From Candidatus Muproteobacteria bacterium RIFCSPHIGHO2_12_FULL_60_33 (GTDB lineage Bacteria; Pseudomonadota; Gammaproteobacteria; Acidiferrobacterales; Sulfurifustaceae): DNA of 45,351 bases. Position 1 is the first letter of the stretch, and each line of letters starts with the position of its first letter. The position numbers and the translations under genes are program-made. The notes under the pieces were generated by a model. The model saw only the letters and a list, made by a program, of their open reading frames with translations, did no database searches and was not told where the DNA came from. Of the stretch, positions 8,814-18,496 are shown in pieces. The stretch is from assembly GCA_001785195.1 (NCBI GenBank), contig MFTB01000048.1, forward strand, positions 1-45,351. Reading direction: 5' to 3'.

Positions 8814-9559
8814 TCCTGACCGTCGGCCTGCGCGAATTCAAATCGTTGTTTCTGTCGCCGCTGGCCTGGTCCATCCTCGCGGTGGTGCAGGTGATACTCG
8901 GTTTTCTGTTCCTGGCCCGCCTCGAGGTGTTCCAGCTGTACCAGCCGCAGCTGATGGCCATGGACGGCGCGCCAGGCCTCACGGAAATCGTACTGCCCGA
9001 TCTGCTCGGCAACGCGGCGGTTATTCTCTTGCTGGTGGCGCCCTTGCTGACCATGCGCCTGGTAGCGGAGGAGCGGCGCAATCGCACGCTCGCGCTGCTG
9101 TTCAGCGCGCCGCTCTCAATGACCGAGATCGTGCTCGGGAAATATCTCGGCATTCTGCTGTTCCTGCTGGTGCTGTTGCTCATGATCGCGCTGATGCCGC
9201 TGTCCCTGCTCGCGGGCGCGAGCCTGGATCTGGGCCTGATGGCCTCGGGCTTCCTCGGGCTGGCGCTGCTGCTGGCGGGTTTCGCGGCCGTGGGGCTCTT
9301 TATGTCCACGCTCACGCAATACACCACAGTCGCCGCGATCAGCACTTTCGGCGCGCTGCTGTTGTTCTGGATACTCGACTGGTCAGGCCAGGGCGTGGGC
9401 GGCGGCAACTGGATGGCCTACCTGTCGCTGTTCAATCATTACAAGCCGTTTCTGGAAGGCATTTTCGACAGCGGCGATGCGGCCTACCACGTCCTGCTCA
9501 TCACTACCTTTCTCGTGCTCAGCATCCGCCGTCTGGATGCCGACCGGCTGGGGGGTTAA
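8810..9559 (+). CDS. ABC-2-type permease, GldF-like
   Basis: A 249-residue integral membrane protein with about six hydrophobic segments, for example AVILLLVAPLLTMRL, LGILLFLLVLLLMIALMPL and FGALLLFWILDW. EERRNRTLALLFSAPLS is the amphipathic segment typical of ABC-2 permeases, just before a membrane helix. It starts within the ATPase gene (ATGA overlap), so the two are translationally coupled. The downstream partner begins about 170 bases later, after a palindromic repeat that has split an otherwise tight cluster. Confidence 0.9.
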   Translation: MILTVGLREFKSLFLSPLAWSILAVVQVILGFLFLARLEVFQLYQPQLMAMDGAPGLTEIVLPDLLGNAAVILLLVAPLLTMRLVAEERRNRTLALLFSAPLSMTEIVLGKYLGILLFLLVLLLMIALMPLSLLAGASLDLGLMASGFLGLALLLAGFAAVGLFMSTLTQYTTVAAISTFGALLLFWILDWSGQGVGGGNWMAYLSLFNHYKPFLEGIFDSGDAAYHVLLITTFLVLSIRRLDADRLGG

Positions 9560-9591
9560 TTCAAACGTGAATGAGCATTTAATAATTTTGG

Positions 9592-9702
9592 AACGCAGAT
9601 GAACGCGGATTTTATTTGAATGATAAACGCAGATGTTTTTCACAATAAATTACGTTTTATCTGCGTTCATCTATTTAGCATCAGCGTTTATCTGCGTTAA
9701 GA
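9592..9702. repeat. Palindromic repeat of AACGCAGAT / ATCTGCGTT type
   Basis: Left arm words AACGCAGATGAACGCGGAT and AACGCAGAT are mirrored by ATCTGCGTTCATCT and TTTATCTGCGTTAA. It is an extragenic repeat between the permease and the GldG-like gene, and accounts for nearly all of the gene-free gap. Confidence 0.8.
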
Positions 9703-9732
9703 GATCATAACATCTTGAAGTAGGGCTACATT

Positions 9733-11082
9733 ATGTACCACACGCCAAAAACCCACTGGCAACTGCGGCTGATGAACCTCAGCTTCGTGGCGCTGTTCCT
9801 GCTGGCCGTGGGGCTGTTGCAATGGCTGGCCCGGGAATACCACTTGCAATTCGACTGGACCCGCATGCACCGGCATTCGCTCGCGCCGGCCAGTGTGGCG
9901 GTGGCGGAACGGCTCAAGGAACCGCTCAAGATTACCGCCTTCGCCAGCCAGCGCGGTGAAACGAGGCGGCTGATTCAGGAAATGGTGGGGCGCTACCAGA
10001 AGCACAAACCGGATATCCAGCTCGAATTCATCGATCCCGACACCGCGCCCGAGCGCGTGCGCGCCGCCGGCGTGCAGTTCGACGGCGAGCTGGTGTTCGA
10101 GTACGGCGACGCGCGCGAGAGCCTGCCGCCGACCCAGTTCAACGAACAGAATTTCACCAATGCGCTGACGCGTCTCGGCCATCGCGGCGAACGCTGGGTG
10201 GTGTTCCTGAGCGGTCACGGCGAGCGCAGCCCCGACAAGCAGGCGAATTTCGATCTCTCCACTTGGGCCGCGCAACTGCACAAGCGCGGCTTCAAGACCA
10301 AAACGCTGTCGCTCGGCGAGCACCCGCAGATTCCGCAGAACACGACAGTGCTGGTGGTCGCCGGCCCGCGCACGCGCCTGCTCGCGGGCGAGGTCAAAGA
10401 GATCCAGAACTATCTCAATCGCGGCGGCAACCTGCTGTGGCTGCACGACCCGGGTCCGCTGTTCGGACTGGAACCGCTGGCGGAAAATCTCGGCATCGAA
10501 TTCCAACCGGGCGTGATCGTGGACCCGACATCCGAGAGCATCACCGGCAATGCCGCAGCCATCGTCATTACCAAATATGGCGCACACCCCGTGGTGCGCG
10601 GCTTCGCCGACAACACGGTGTTCCCGCAGGCCGGCGGTATCAGCCTGAATGCACCGGAAGGCTGGCAGGGTTCGGTGCTGATGGACACGCGTCCCTCAAG
10701 CTGGTCTGAAACCGGTCCGCTCAATGGACCGATCCAGCTCGACAAGGGCCGGGACATCCGCGGTCCGCTCAACCTGGCGGTGGCACTCATGCGCACGCTC
10801 GACAACAAGCGCGAGCAGCGCGTCATTGTTGTCGGCGACGGAGATTTCCTGGCGAACACCTATCTTCCCAACGGCGGCAATCTCGAACTCGGCATGAGCC
10901 TGACCAACTGGTTGTCGCAGGACGACGCCTTCGTGAACATTCCGGTCAAGACCGCGCGCGACCGCTCGCTCGATCTGGGGCGTGGTGGCCAGATCGCCAT
11001 CGTCGCGGTGTTCCTGGCACTATTGCCAATCACGCTGGTCAGCAGCGGCGTGTGGATCTGGCTGCGGCGCCGCAAACGCTGA
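9733..11082 (+). CDS. GldG-like ABC-associated membrane protein
   Basis: A 449-residue protein of the uncharacterised transport auxiliary group found next to GldA/GldF-type genes. It has an N-terminal membrane helix (MNLSFVALFLLAVGLLQWLA), a large periplasmic domain (KPDIQLEFIDPDTAPERVR, VVFLSGHGERSPD, GGNLLWLHDPGPLFGLEPL) and a C-terminal membrane helix (QIAIVAVFLALLPITLVSSG) followed by a basic tail. The pattern matches the DUF4350/GldG family. It follows the permease after a repeat and precedes the DUF4340 gene by 12 bases. Its exact role in the complex is unknown. Confidence 0.87.
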   Translation: MYHTPKTHWQLRLMNLSFVALFLLAVGLLQWLAREYHLQFDWTRMHRHSLAPASVAVAERLKEPLKITAFASQRGETRRLIQEMVGRYQKHKPDIQLEFIDPDTAPERVRAAGVQFDGELVFEYGDARESLPPTQFNEQNFTNALTRLGHRGERWVVFLSGHGERSPDKQANFDLSTWAAQLHKRGFKTKTLSLGEHPQIPQNTTVLVVAGPRTRLLAGEVKEIQNYLNRGGNLLWLHDPGPLFGLEPLAENLGIEFQPGVIVDPTSESITGNAAAIVITKYGAHPVVRGFADNTVFPQAGGISLNAPEGWQGSVLMDTRPSSWSETGPLNGPIQLDKGRDIRGPLNLAVALMRTLDNKREQRVIVVGDGDFLANTYLPNGGNLELGMSLTNWLSQDDAFVNIPVKTARDRSLDLGRGGQIAIVAVFLALLPITLVSSGVWIWLRRRKR

Positions 11083-11094
11083 ACGCAGGCACGG

Positions 11095-12012
11095 ATGCCG
11101 GACACTGAAAAATCGCAGGAAACCCGGCCGGACCCGGCCCATCCCGCCAACCCCTCGGGGCTGCGGCAGCGCTGGCTGCTCAATGCCGCCCTGCTGGTGC
11201 TGATCGGCGCGCTGGCGTGGCTCGCGATCTATCGCGCCGGCCAGGAAAAAGACGTCGCGGGACCGCCGTTGACGGCCCTGTCAGCCGATGCGATTTCACA
11301 GGTGCGCATCGAACGGCCCGATCATCCGTTCATCACGCTGGAAAAAACCGGCAAGGAATGGGCGCTCACGGCACCGGTGCGGGCGCGTGCCAACCAGTTC
11401 AATATTGACAGCCTGCTGCGCATCATCACGGCCCCGGGCGGAACCCGCTTTCCCGTCGCCGCACAAGACCTCGCCAAGTTCGGCCTGGACCAACCGCAAT
11501 CGCGCGTGCGCTTTGGCAACGAGGAAATCGCCTTCGGTTCCCTGCACCCGCTTAACAACCGGATTTATGTCCTCTATAAGAATGAGGTAGTGCTGATTCC
11601 CGGCCATTATCTCGCCACGGCCATTTATCCTTATACCAATTTCATCGACAGCCGTTTATTCGAGGAGGCCCGCAAGATCACAGCCATCAGGCTTCCCGAC
11701 TTTACAGTCACGCAGAAAAACGGCGCCTGGCTGAAACAACCGCCGGACAACAAGCTGATGTCGGATCGGGTCAATGAATTCGCCGCGGAATGGCAGAACG
11801 CGCGCGCCCTCGGCGTCGAGAAATATTCGGGCAAGGAGATTCTCGACCGGATCGAGTTCGCTTCCGTGCGTGACGGCAAGACCGAAAAGCTGACGCTCGG
11901 CATACTCGCCTACAAACCGGATTTCGTGCTTCACCGGCCGGATGAAAATCTGGAGTACCATTTCACCGAAGAGACCGGCAGAAGATTGTTACAAGTGAGG
12001 CGTGAGGAGTGA
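11095..12012 (+). CDS. DUF4340 domain protein of the ABC cluster
   Basis: A 305-residue protein with one N-terminal membrane helix (WLLNAALLVLIGALAWLAIYRAG) and a beta-rich DUF4340-type domain. That domain has pairs of blocks such as VRIERPDHPFITLEKTGKEWALTAP and ITAIRLPDFTVTQKNGAWLKQP. DUF4340 proteins regularly close GldA/F/G-type clusters. The last five residues and stop (VRREE) are encoded by the start of a GTGAGG-rich palindrome, so the natural C-terminus was probably altered by the repeat. The function is unknown beyond the cluster association. Confidence 0.85.
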   Translation: MPDTEKSQETRPDPAHPANPSGLRQRWLLNAALLVLIGALAWLAIYRAGQEKDVAGPPLTALSADAISQVRIERPDHPFITLEKTGKEWALTAPVRARANQFNIDSLLRIITAPGGTRFPVAAQDLAKFGLDQPQSRVRFGNEEIAFGSLHPLNNRIYVLYKNEVVLIPGHYLATAIYPYTNFIDSRLFEEARKITAIRLPDFTVTQKNGAWLKQPPDNKLMSDRVNEFAAEWQNARALGVEKYSGKEILDRIEFASVRDGKTEKLTLGILAYKPDFVLHRPDENLEYHFTEETGRRLLQVRREE

Positions 12013-12075
12013 GGCGTGGGCGGCAAGCAGCCCGCTGATGCTTTACTCTTCACCCTTTACGCCTTACTCCTCACA
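11995..12075. repeat. Palindromic repeat of GTGAGGCGTGAGG type
   Basis: GTGAGGCGTGAGGAGTGAGG on the left is mirrored by a CCCTTTACGCCTTACTCCTCAC stretch on the right. It overlaps the 3' end of the DUF4340 gene and ends 3 bases before the mutM start, so it forms the mutM leader. No good ribosome site is visible for mutM within it. Confidence 0.75.
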
Positions 12076-12078
12076 CAC

Positions 12079-12894
12079 ATGCCGGAACTGCCCGAAGTCG
12101 AAACCACCCGCCGTGGCATCGAGCCGCACGTGGTCGGCCATACCGTGGCGCGGCTGGTGGTGCGCAACCCGCATCTGCGCTGGCGCATTACGCCAAAACT
12201 TGTCCGGGAATTTTCAGGGCAGGCGATCCAGTCGGTCACGCGCCGCGGAAAATATCTGCTGCTCGGCACCGCTTCCGGCACCGCGATTCTTCATCTCGGC
12301 ATGTCCGGCAGCCTGCGCCTCATCCCCTGCGCGCAAGCAGCGGACGCCCATGACCACGTAGACATCGTGCTCGACAACGGTGATTGCCTGCGCCTGCGCG
12401 ACCCGCGCCGCTTCGGTGCACTGCTGTGGACGCGCGCTGACCCCCAAAAGCACAAACTGCTGCGCGATCTCGGCCCGGAACCCTTGTCACCGGATTTCAG
12501 CGGCGATTACCTGTTTGAAAAATCACGTCGTCGTAAACGTGCGATCCGTGATTTTCTGCTCGACAGCCGGATCATCGCCGGCATCGGCAACATTTACGCG
12601 AACGAAGCGCTGTTCGCGGCCGGTCTGCGCCCCACGCGTGCCGCCGGCCGCATCAACCGGGCCCAGTACGGACGGCTTATCGCGGCCATCCGTAAAACAC
12701 TGAACCGCGCTATCCGGGCCGGCGGTACCACCCTGCGCGATTTCCGCCGCAGTGACGGCAACCCCGGATACTTCCAGCTCTCTCTCAACGTCTACGGCCG
12801 CGCCGGCGAGCCCTGTCGCGTCTGCCGAACCCCGATCCGGACCAGGCGGCTCGGGCAAAGAAGCGCGTTTTTCTGCCCGCAATGCCAGATGTAG
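12079..12894 (+). CDS. mutM: Formamidopyrimidine-DNA glycosylase
   Basis: MutM excises 8-oxoguanine and formamidopyrimidines and nicks the DNA. The 271-residue protein starts MPELPEVETTRRGI, which gives the catalytic N-terminal Pro and Glu; this fixes the start at ATG 12079 and rejects the longer track ORF. The conserved Lys lies in TRRGKYLLL. The helix-two-turn-helix motif is GIGNIYANEALF. The C-terminal zinc finger is CRVC...FFCPQC. All key residues are present. Confidence 0.97.
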   Translation: MPELPEVETTRRGIEPHVVGHTVARLVVRNPHLRWRITPKLVREFSGQAIQSVTRRGKYLLLGTASGTAILHLGMSGSLRLIPCAQAADAHDHVDIVLDNGDCLRLRDPRRFGALLWTRADPQKHKLLRDLGPEPLSPDFSGDYLFEKSRRRKRAIRDFLLDSRIIAGIGNIYANEALFAAGLRPTRAAGRINRAQYGRLIAAIRKTLNRAIRAGGTTLRDFRRSDGNPGYFQLSLNVYGRAGEPCRVCRTPIRTRRLGQRSAFFCPQCQM

Positions 12895-13285
12895 GTAGCC
12901 GCCGGATCCCGAGGCGCAGCGCGACTCCGTTCCGTGGCGAAGCTCCTTCGGACGGAGGAAGCGGGGCTGCCACTCCAAAGCCTCGCTCCTTGAGTCGCCG
13001 GCTGCCATCTCCGAAAGCCTTCGTCTCGGGAGCTGGCAGCCCCTTCGGAGACGGCGGCAAAAGCACCCAAGGAACACAGCCAATTTGCGGATACGGGCGC
13101 CCATTACAAAAGCCGCGTGCACCTCGGGCACTGGGTGCTAGACTTAAGGTGTCGACGAATGTAACTTATCGAACCTGTTGAAAGGGCTGGATTTTCCACG
13201 TGGCGACGTATGTTTGATGCCATAAAAATGAGGAAAATCAGGCCGAAAGGGAGGAGTTTCCCGCCAGGGAATCTATATTTCTAAG
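12895..13285. other. Gene-free region with GC-rich inverted repeats and a leader
   Basis: A 391-base gap. 12900-13060 is made of GC-rich inverted pieces, for example GGCTGCCATCTCCGA against TCGGGAGCTGGCAGCC. The short ORFs there look like repeat-encoded noise (PPSEGASPRN type). From about 13130 the DNA is less GC-rich and is probably the leader of the dynamin-like gene; a GGGAGGAG stretch about 30 bases before its ATG is too far away to be an ordinary ribosome site. No RNA gene was recognised. Confidence 0.5.
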
Positions 13286-15271
13286 ATGCAGTCCGCCAGT
13301 CAGAACCGGAATCTCGCACAGCATTTCGAGGCCTACAGCGAGTGGCGCCAGTCGCTCGCCACCGCCGTCACCGAACTCAAATCCTGGCTGCACGGACAGG
13401 AGCTGAGCGACACCCAGGTTGATCAGCGCCTCGAACACGTCCTGTCCACCCTGCGCGACGACAAACTCTATGTCGCCTTCGTGGCCGAGTTCTCGCGCGG
13501 GAAATCCGAGCTGATCAACGCCATTTTCTTCGCCAACTTCGGGCAACGCATCCTGCCGTCGAGCGCCGGCCGCACCACCATGTGCCCGACCGAAGTCATG
13601 TATGAAAACGGCAGCGAACCGAACCTGCGGCTGCTGCCGATCGAGACCCGCAAGAGCGGCACCACCATCACCGAGTTCCGCGGCTTCCCCGAGGAGTGGC
13701 AGGTGCTGCCGCTCGACACCAAGTCGCCGGACAAGATGGTCCAGATGCTGCAACACATCACCGAGGTCAAGCACGTCGCGCGCGAGGAGGCCCAGGCGAT
13801 GGGATTTCACGTCGCCGAGGAGGAATCGCAGACCGGGATGCGTCTTGCCGAGGACGGCCTGGTGGAAATTCCGAAATGGCGGCACGCCGTTATCAATATT
13901 CCGCACCCGTTGCTGCAGCAGGGGCTGGTCATCCTCGACACGCCGGGCCTCAATGCGCTCGGCGCCGAACCGGAACTGACGCTCAACATGCTGCCCTCGG
14001 CGCACGCGGTGCTGTTCATCCTCGCCGCCGACGCCGGCGTGACCAAATCCGACATCGACGTCTGGCACGACCACATCGGCGTGCGCAAGGACAGCCCGAA
14101 CAAGGGCCGCCTGGTGGTGCTGAACAAGATCGACGGCCTGTGGGACGAACTGCGCGACTGGAACGAAGTGCAGAACGAAATCGACCGCCAGATCCGCGAA
14201 ACGGCCAAGCATCTCGCCATTCCGGAAAGCAACGTGTTCCCGGTGTCGGCGCAGAAGGCGCTGCTCGGCAAGGTCAAGAAGGACACCAAAATCCTCGAGC
14301 GCTCGCGTATTCTGGCGCTGGAGCAGGCGCTCGGCAGCGAAATCGTTCCGGCCAAGCGCGAGATCGTGCGCGACAATATCAGCGGCGACATGGATGACGT
14401 CATCAATGCCATGCGCCTGATCATTTCGCAGCGCGTGAAGAACGTCTACGAACACATGGACGAGCTCGGCGGCCTGTCCGGCAAGAACATGGACGTCATC
14501 GAACACATGATGAAAAAGGTCAAGGCGGACAAGGAAGTGTTCGAGAAAAGCTTGCAGCGTTTCCAGGCCACGCGCAGCATTTTCTCGCAGCAGACCAACG
14601 TGCTGTACACGCACCTGAACCTGAAAAACCTCGACACGCAGATCGCCCAGACCAAGAAGGAAATGGACATCAGCCTGACCACGGCCGGGCTCAAATCGTG
14701 CATGGAGAGTTTTTTCAAACACGCCCAGGACACCATGGAAGAGGCCTCCAAACAGGCCCAGGAAATCAAATCCATGATGGAAGGGGTATACAAGAAATTT
14801 CAGGAAGAACACGGCCTCGGCAACATCAAGCCGGGCGCTTTCTCGGTCACGCGCTACCTGCGCGAGATCAAGCGCCTCCAGGACCGGCACGGCCAGTACA
14901 TGAAGGGCATGTCACTGGTCATGACTGAACAGCGGGCGCTGACACGCAAGTTCTTCGAATCCTCCGTGGTCAAGGTGCGTGCGATCTACAAGATGGCCAA
15001 CTGCGACGCCGACAACTGGCTCAAGACCATCATGTCACCCATGGAGTCGCAGGTACGGGAACATCAGGTACAGCTGCGCCGGCGGCTGGAATCCATCAAG
15101 CGCATTCACCAGGCGAGCGACACCCTGGAGGAACGCGTGAGCGAGCTGGAGCAGATCCGTGACGGCATCCGCGAGCAGGAAAAGAACCTGGAAAGCCAGG
15201 TCGAGGCGGTTATGAAGGTTATCAACTTCGACAAGGCCGACACGGAGCCCGTTGCCGGCAAGTCGGCCTGA
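13286..15271 (+). CDS. Bacterial dynamin-like GTPase
   Basis: A 661-residue large GTPase of the dynamin superfamily, which typically remodels membranes or guards envelope integrity. The P-loop is AEFSRGKSE (Lys73), where the usual first Gly is Ala. The switch region is SSAGRTTMCPTE, followed by ILDTPGLN (Asp218) and LNKIDGL (about 280). From about residue 400 the protein is long, helical and Met/Lys/Gln-rich, as expected for a dynamin stalk, ending in a coiled coil (TLEERVSELEQIRDGIREQEKN). No membrane helix is obvious. It has no partner GTPase gene beside it and is convergent with ggt. Confidence 0.88.
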   Translation: MQSASQNRNLAQHFEAYSEWRQSLATAVTELKSWLHGQELSDTQVDQRLEHVLSTLRDDKLYVAFVAEFSRGKSELINAIFFANFGQRILPSSAGRTTMCPTEVMYENGSEPNLRLLPIETRKSGTTITEFRGFPEEWQVLPLDTKSPDKMVQMLQHITEVKHVAREEAQAMGFHVAEEESQTGMRLAEDGLVEIPKWRHAVINIPHPLLQQGLVILDTPGLNALGAEPELTLNMLPSAHAVLFILAADAGVTKSDIDVWHDHIGVRKDSPNKGRLVVLNKIDGLWDELRDWNEVQNEIDRQIRETAKHLAIPESNVFPVSAQKALLGKVKKDTKILERSRILALEQALGSEIVPAKREIVRDNISGDMDDVINAMRLIISQRVKNVYEHMDELGGLSGKNMDVIEHMMKKVKADKEVFEKSLQRFQATRSIFSQQTNVLYTHLNLKNLDTQIAQTKKEMDISLTTAGLKSCMESFFKHAQDTMEEASKQAQEIKSMMEGVYKKFQEEHGLGNIKPGAFSVTRYLREIKRLQDRHGQYMKGMSLVMTEQRALTRKFFESSVVKVRAIYKMANCDADNWLKTIMSPMESQVREHQVQLRRRLESIKRIHQASDTLEERVSELEQIRDGIREQEKNLESQVEAVMKVINFDKADTEPVAGKSA

Positions 15272-15290
15272 TACCTCCCGGCATCAGTCC

Positions 15291-16958
15291 CTACTTCACA
15301 ACCGCCGTACCCTCGCCGCGCGGATCAGACACTGCCTCCACGCGGCCGGTCTTTTTGTGCCACGTCACCATCTGCATGTTGCCGTAACCGGCCGGCACGG
15401 TTTCGAGCTTGTAGCCGAGTTGCTCCAACGTGCGCTTTTCCGCATCGTCGAAAGCATGCGGCTCGTGCGTCACGACGTCGGGAAGATACTGGTGGTGGAA
15501 ACGCGGCATGCCCACCCACTCTTTCGGTCCGCCGCGGCCGTGAGCGAATTCGAGGGTGGCAAGCAATACCATGGTAATGATGCGGCCGCCACCGGGCGTG
15601 CCCAGCACCACCACGGCGTCATCGCCTTCCAGGAACGTCGGCGTCATGCTCGACAGCGGCCGTTTGCCCGGGGCAATCGCGTTGGCATCGCCGCCCACCA
15701 GACCGTAGGTGTTGGGCGCGTCGGGTTTGACGGCGAAGTCATCCATCTCGTTGTTCAGCAGCACACCGGTGCCGGGCGGCATGAAGCCGGAGCCGAACGG
15801 CGTGTTCAGGCTCAGCGTGGCCGCCACGCGGTTGCCTTCGCGGTCAATGATGGAAAAATGCGTGGTGTTCGCACCTTCTCCCGCGGCCTTGGCGGGAGCG
15901 TCGGCAGGGGCCTGTTGGGGGCGGCGCATTTCTTCTCGCAGCATTACGGCGTAAGCGGGATCGAGCAGGCGTGGAACATCCACGCGCACGAAATCCGGAT
16001 CGCCGAGATGGCGCGCGCGGTCGCGGTAGGCGAGGCGCATGGCTTCGACGACGGTTTGATCGCGCCGCGCCTTGGGCATGGTATCCAGATCGAAACCCTG
16101 AAGCAGATTGAGCATCTGGGTCAGCACGACACCGCCTGACGAAGGCAGCGCTGCCGACGTGATACGGACACCGCGGTAAGTTCCGCGCACCGGCGCGCGC
16201 TCCACCACACGGTACTCGGCAATATCCTTCAAGCTCCAGATGCCACCCGCCTCGCGCACGCCCTGCACCAGGCGCTCGGCGCTCACGCCGCCATAAAACC
16301 CGGCATGCCCCTTTCCCGCCAGACGACGCAGCGTCTGCACCAGATCGGGCTGCTTGAGTGTGTCACCCGGCGCTGGAATCAGGCCATCCTTGTGATACAC
16401 CCGCGCCGCCTCTGGAAAATAATCGGTCAGGCGCATGTGCTGGCGCAGCAGCATCCTGGAATAAAGCGGCGTGACCGGAAATCCGTCGCGCGCGAGACGG
16501 ATGGCGGGCGCCAGCGCCTGCTTGAGCGGGAGTCGCCCGTATTTTTTGGCGAGATGAACCAGCGCCGCCGGTGTGCCCGGGATACCGGCCGCCAGCGCAC
16601 CGTCGATGGAAAGCGCGGGCATCGGCAGGCCATCTCGAAGATACATGTCGCGCGTGGCGGCTAGCGGCGCACGCTCGCGCGCATCGATCATCACCTCGAA
16701 ACCGTCGCGTTCACGGTGCAGCAGAAAAAATCCGCCGCCCCCCAGCCCGGAATTGTAAGGCTCGACAACAGCAAGTGCCGCGGCCACCGCCACGGCAGCG
16801 TCAAAGGCGTTACCGCCGCGCGCGAGGATTTCATGCCCGGCCTGGGTCGCCAGCGGATGGGCACTGGCGATGGCCGCGGCGGACAGGCGCGGCTCCGCCG
16901 CCCATATCGCGAGCGGCAACAGAGCGAGGAAGTACAACAGGCGGATCAGATAAAACAT
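15291..16958 (-). CDS. ggt: Gamma-glutamyltransferase (glutathione hydrolase)
   Basis: A periplasmic Ntn-hydrolase that cleaves or transfers the gamma-glutamyl group of glutathione. The 555-residue precursor has a signal peptide ending near AIWA. The self-cleavage site and nucleophile are the first Thr of TTHFS (about residue 365), splitting it into large and small subunits. Other family marks are ARGGNAFDAAVA, LGGGGFFLL, RERAP, LLNNEMDDF and the oxyanion motif PLSSMTPT. All catalytic residues are present. It is the last gene before a long repeat, transcribed toward the dynamin gene. Confidence 0.95.
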   Translation of the reverse strand: MFYLIRLLYFLALLPLAIWAAEPRLSAAAIASAHPLATQAGHEILARGGNAFDAAVAVAAALAVVEPYNSGLGGGGFFLLHRERDGFEVMIDARERAPLAATRDMYLRDGLPMPALSIDGALAAGIPGTPAALVHLAKKYGRLPLKQALAPAIRLARDGFPVTPLYSRMLLRQHMRLTDYFPEAARVYHKDGLIPAPGDTLKQPDLVQTLRRLAGKGHAGFYGGVSAERLVQGVREAGGIWSLKDIAEYRVVERAPVRGTYRGVRITSAALPSSGGVVLTQMLNLLQGFDLDTMPKARRDQTVVEAMRLAYRDRARHLGDPDFVRVDVPRLLDPAYAVMLREEMRRPQQAPADAPAKAAGEGANTTHFSIIDREGNRVAATLSLNTPFGSGFMPPGTGVLLNNEMDDFAVKPDAPNTYGLVGGDANAIAPGKRPLSSMTPTFLEGDDAVVVLGTPGGGRIITMVLLATLEFAHGRGGPKEWVGMPRFHHQYLPDVVTHEPHAFDDAEKRTLEQLGYKLETVPAGYGNMQMVTWHKKTGRVEAVSDPRGEGTAVVK

Positions 16959-17039
16959 GTCGGATAAATATTAAACGATCTCGCATGTAATACGCATTGC
17001 AGTTTATTCTGTCGAGCGGCCTGCGGCCGCGTATTACTT

Positions 17040-17556
17040 GTGGGTGGCTGACCCACGGCAGGTGACTTTCTCTTGTGCGCACAAGAGAAAGTCACCAAAG
17101 AGAATGCGCCCCGGTCGCTTCGCCGCCCACACACCGGGCAGTTCCCTGCGCGCCTCGCTGCGGCTGGGCACTCGCCTAACTCGCCGGGCGCCCACAACGC
17201 GCCTCGGGCTCGATCAAAAGTCTCGCGACTTCCCCCAGCCTTGCTCGGTGCTCGGCTCGCTCCGACGGGGATGGGAGCAAACCACCTCAGGCCTGTACGC
17301 GGAGGTGTTTTCCAACCCCGTATGGCGCGCCCGAGCATCGCCAGCCTTTGCCCGCCAGCCCAAAGGGGCGCGGGCGGGAAGCCCGCGCGTCGCGCACGGC
17401 ACAGGGACGTGCCGTTGCGCGACCTGCACGGCAAAGGCGCGAAGCGCAGGATATGCGCACCATCCGGGCGGCCTTCTCTTTGGTTACTTTCTCTTGGCCG
17501 GACAAGAGAAAGTAACCCGGGGGTGCAGGGGGCGGAGCACCCCGCGTTTTTTATAC
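17040..17556. repeat. Long repeat of about 0.5 kb with hairpins at both ends
   Basis: The left end is a perfect 36-base palindrome with no loop (17061-17096; arm GGTGACTTTCTCTTGTGC). The right end (17482-17517) has 15-bp arms GGTTACTTTCTCTTG / CAAGAGAAAGTAACC. The body is GC-rich and open in several frames on both strands, which yields the track ORFs 17038-17601, 17073-17672 and their mirrors. None of these has a ribosome site or family match, and I treat them as repeat-encoded noise. A partial second copy lies at 1-150. A transposase is not present, so mobility would need outside help. Confidence 0.75.
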
Positions 17557-17599
17557 ATAAATCGCCGGAGGCGATTCAATTTCAATCACACTCAAAAAT

Positions 17600-17626
17600 A
17601 AAAAAGGCGGCCACGGCCGCCTTTTT
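17600..17626 (-). terminator. Intrinsic terminator after yfhL
   Basis: AAAAAGGCGGCC-acg-GGCCGCCTTTTT is a strong GC stem with A and T runs on its two sides, so it can work in both directions. It lies just past the yfhL stop on the minus strand and ends the M16-rsmD-coaD-yfhL gene series. Confidence 0.88.
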
Positions 17627-17644
17627 ATGCCGGAAATTTTCCGG

Positions 17645-18420
<776 letters not shown>

Positions 18421-18496
18421 TCAGCCCCTCGGAATGGAATAAATCCTATCATTGGCAATAGCCGCCTCATTGACGAAAATCAAGAACACCCTGCGC

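Noticed and set aside
12523-13131. Minus-strand ORFs of 202, 93 and 92 residues near the mutM end
   Set aside because: They are shadows of mutM or encoded by GC-rich inverted repeats; no start site or family pattern supports them.
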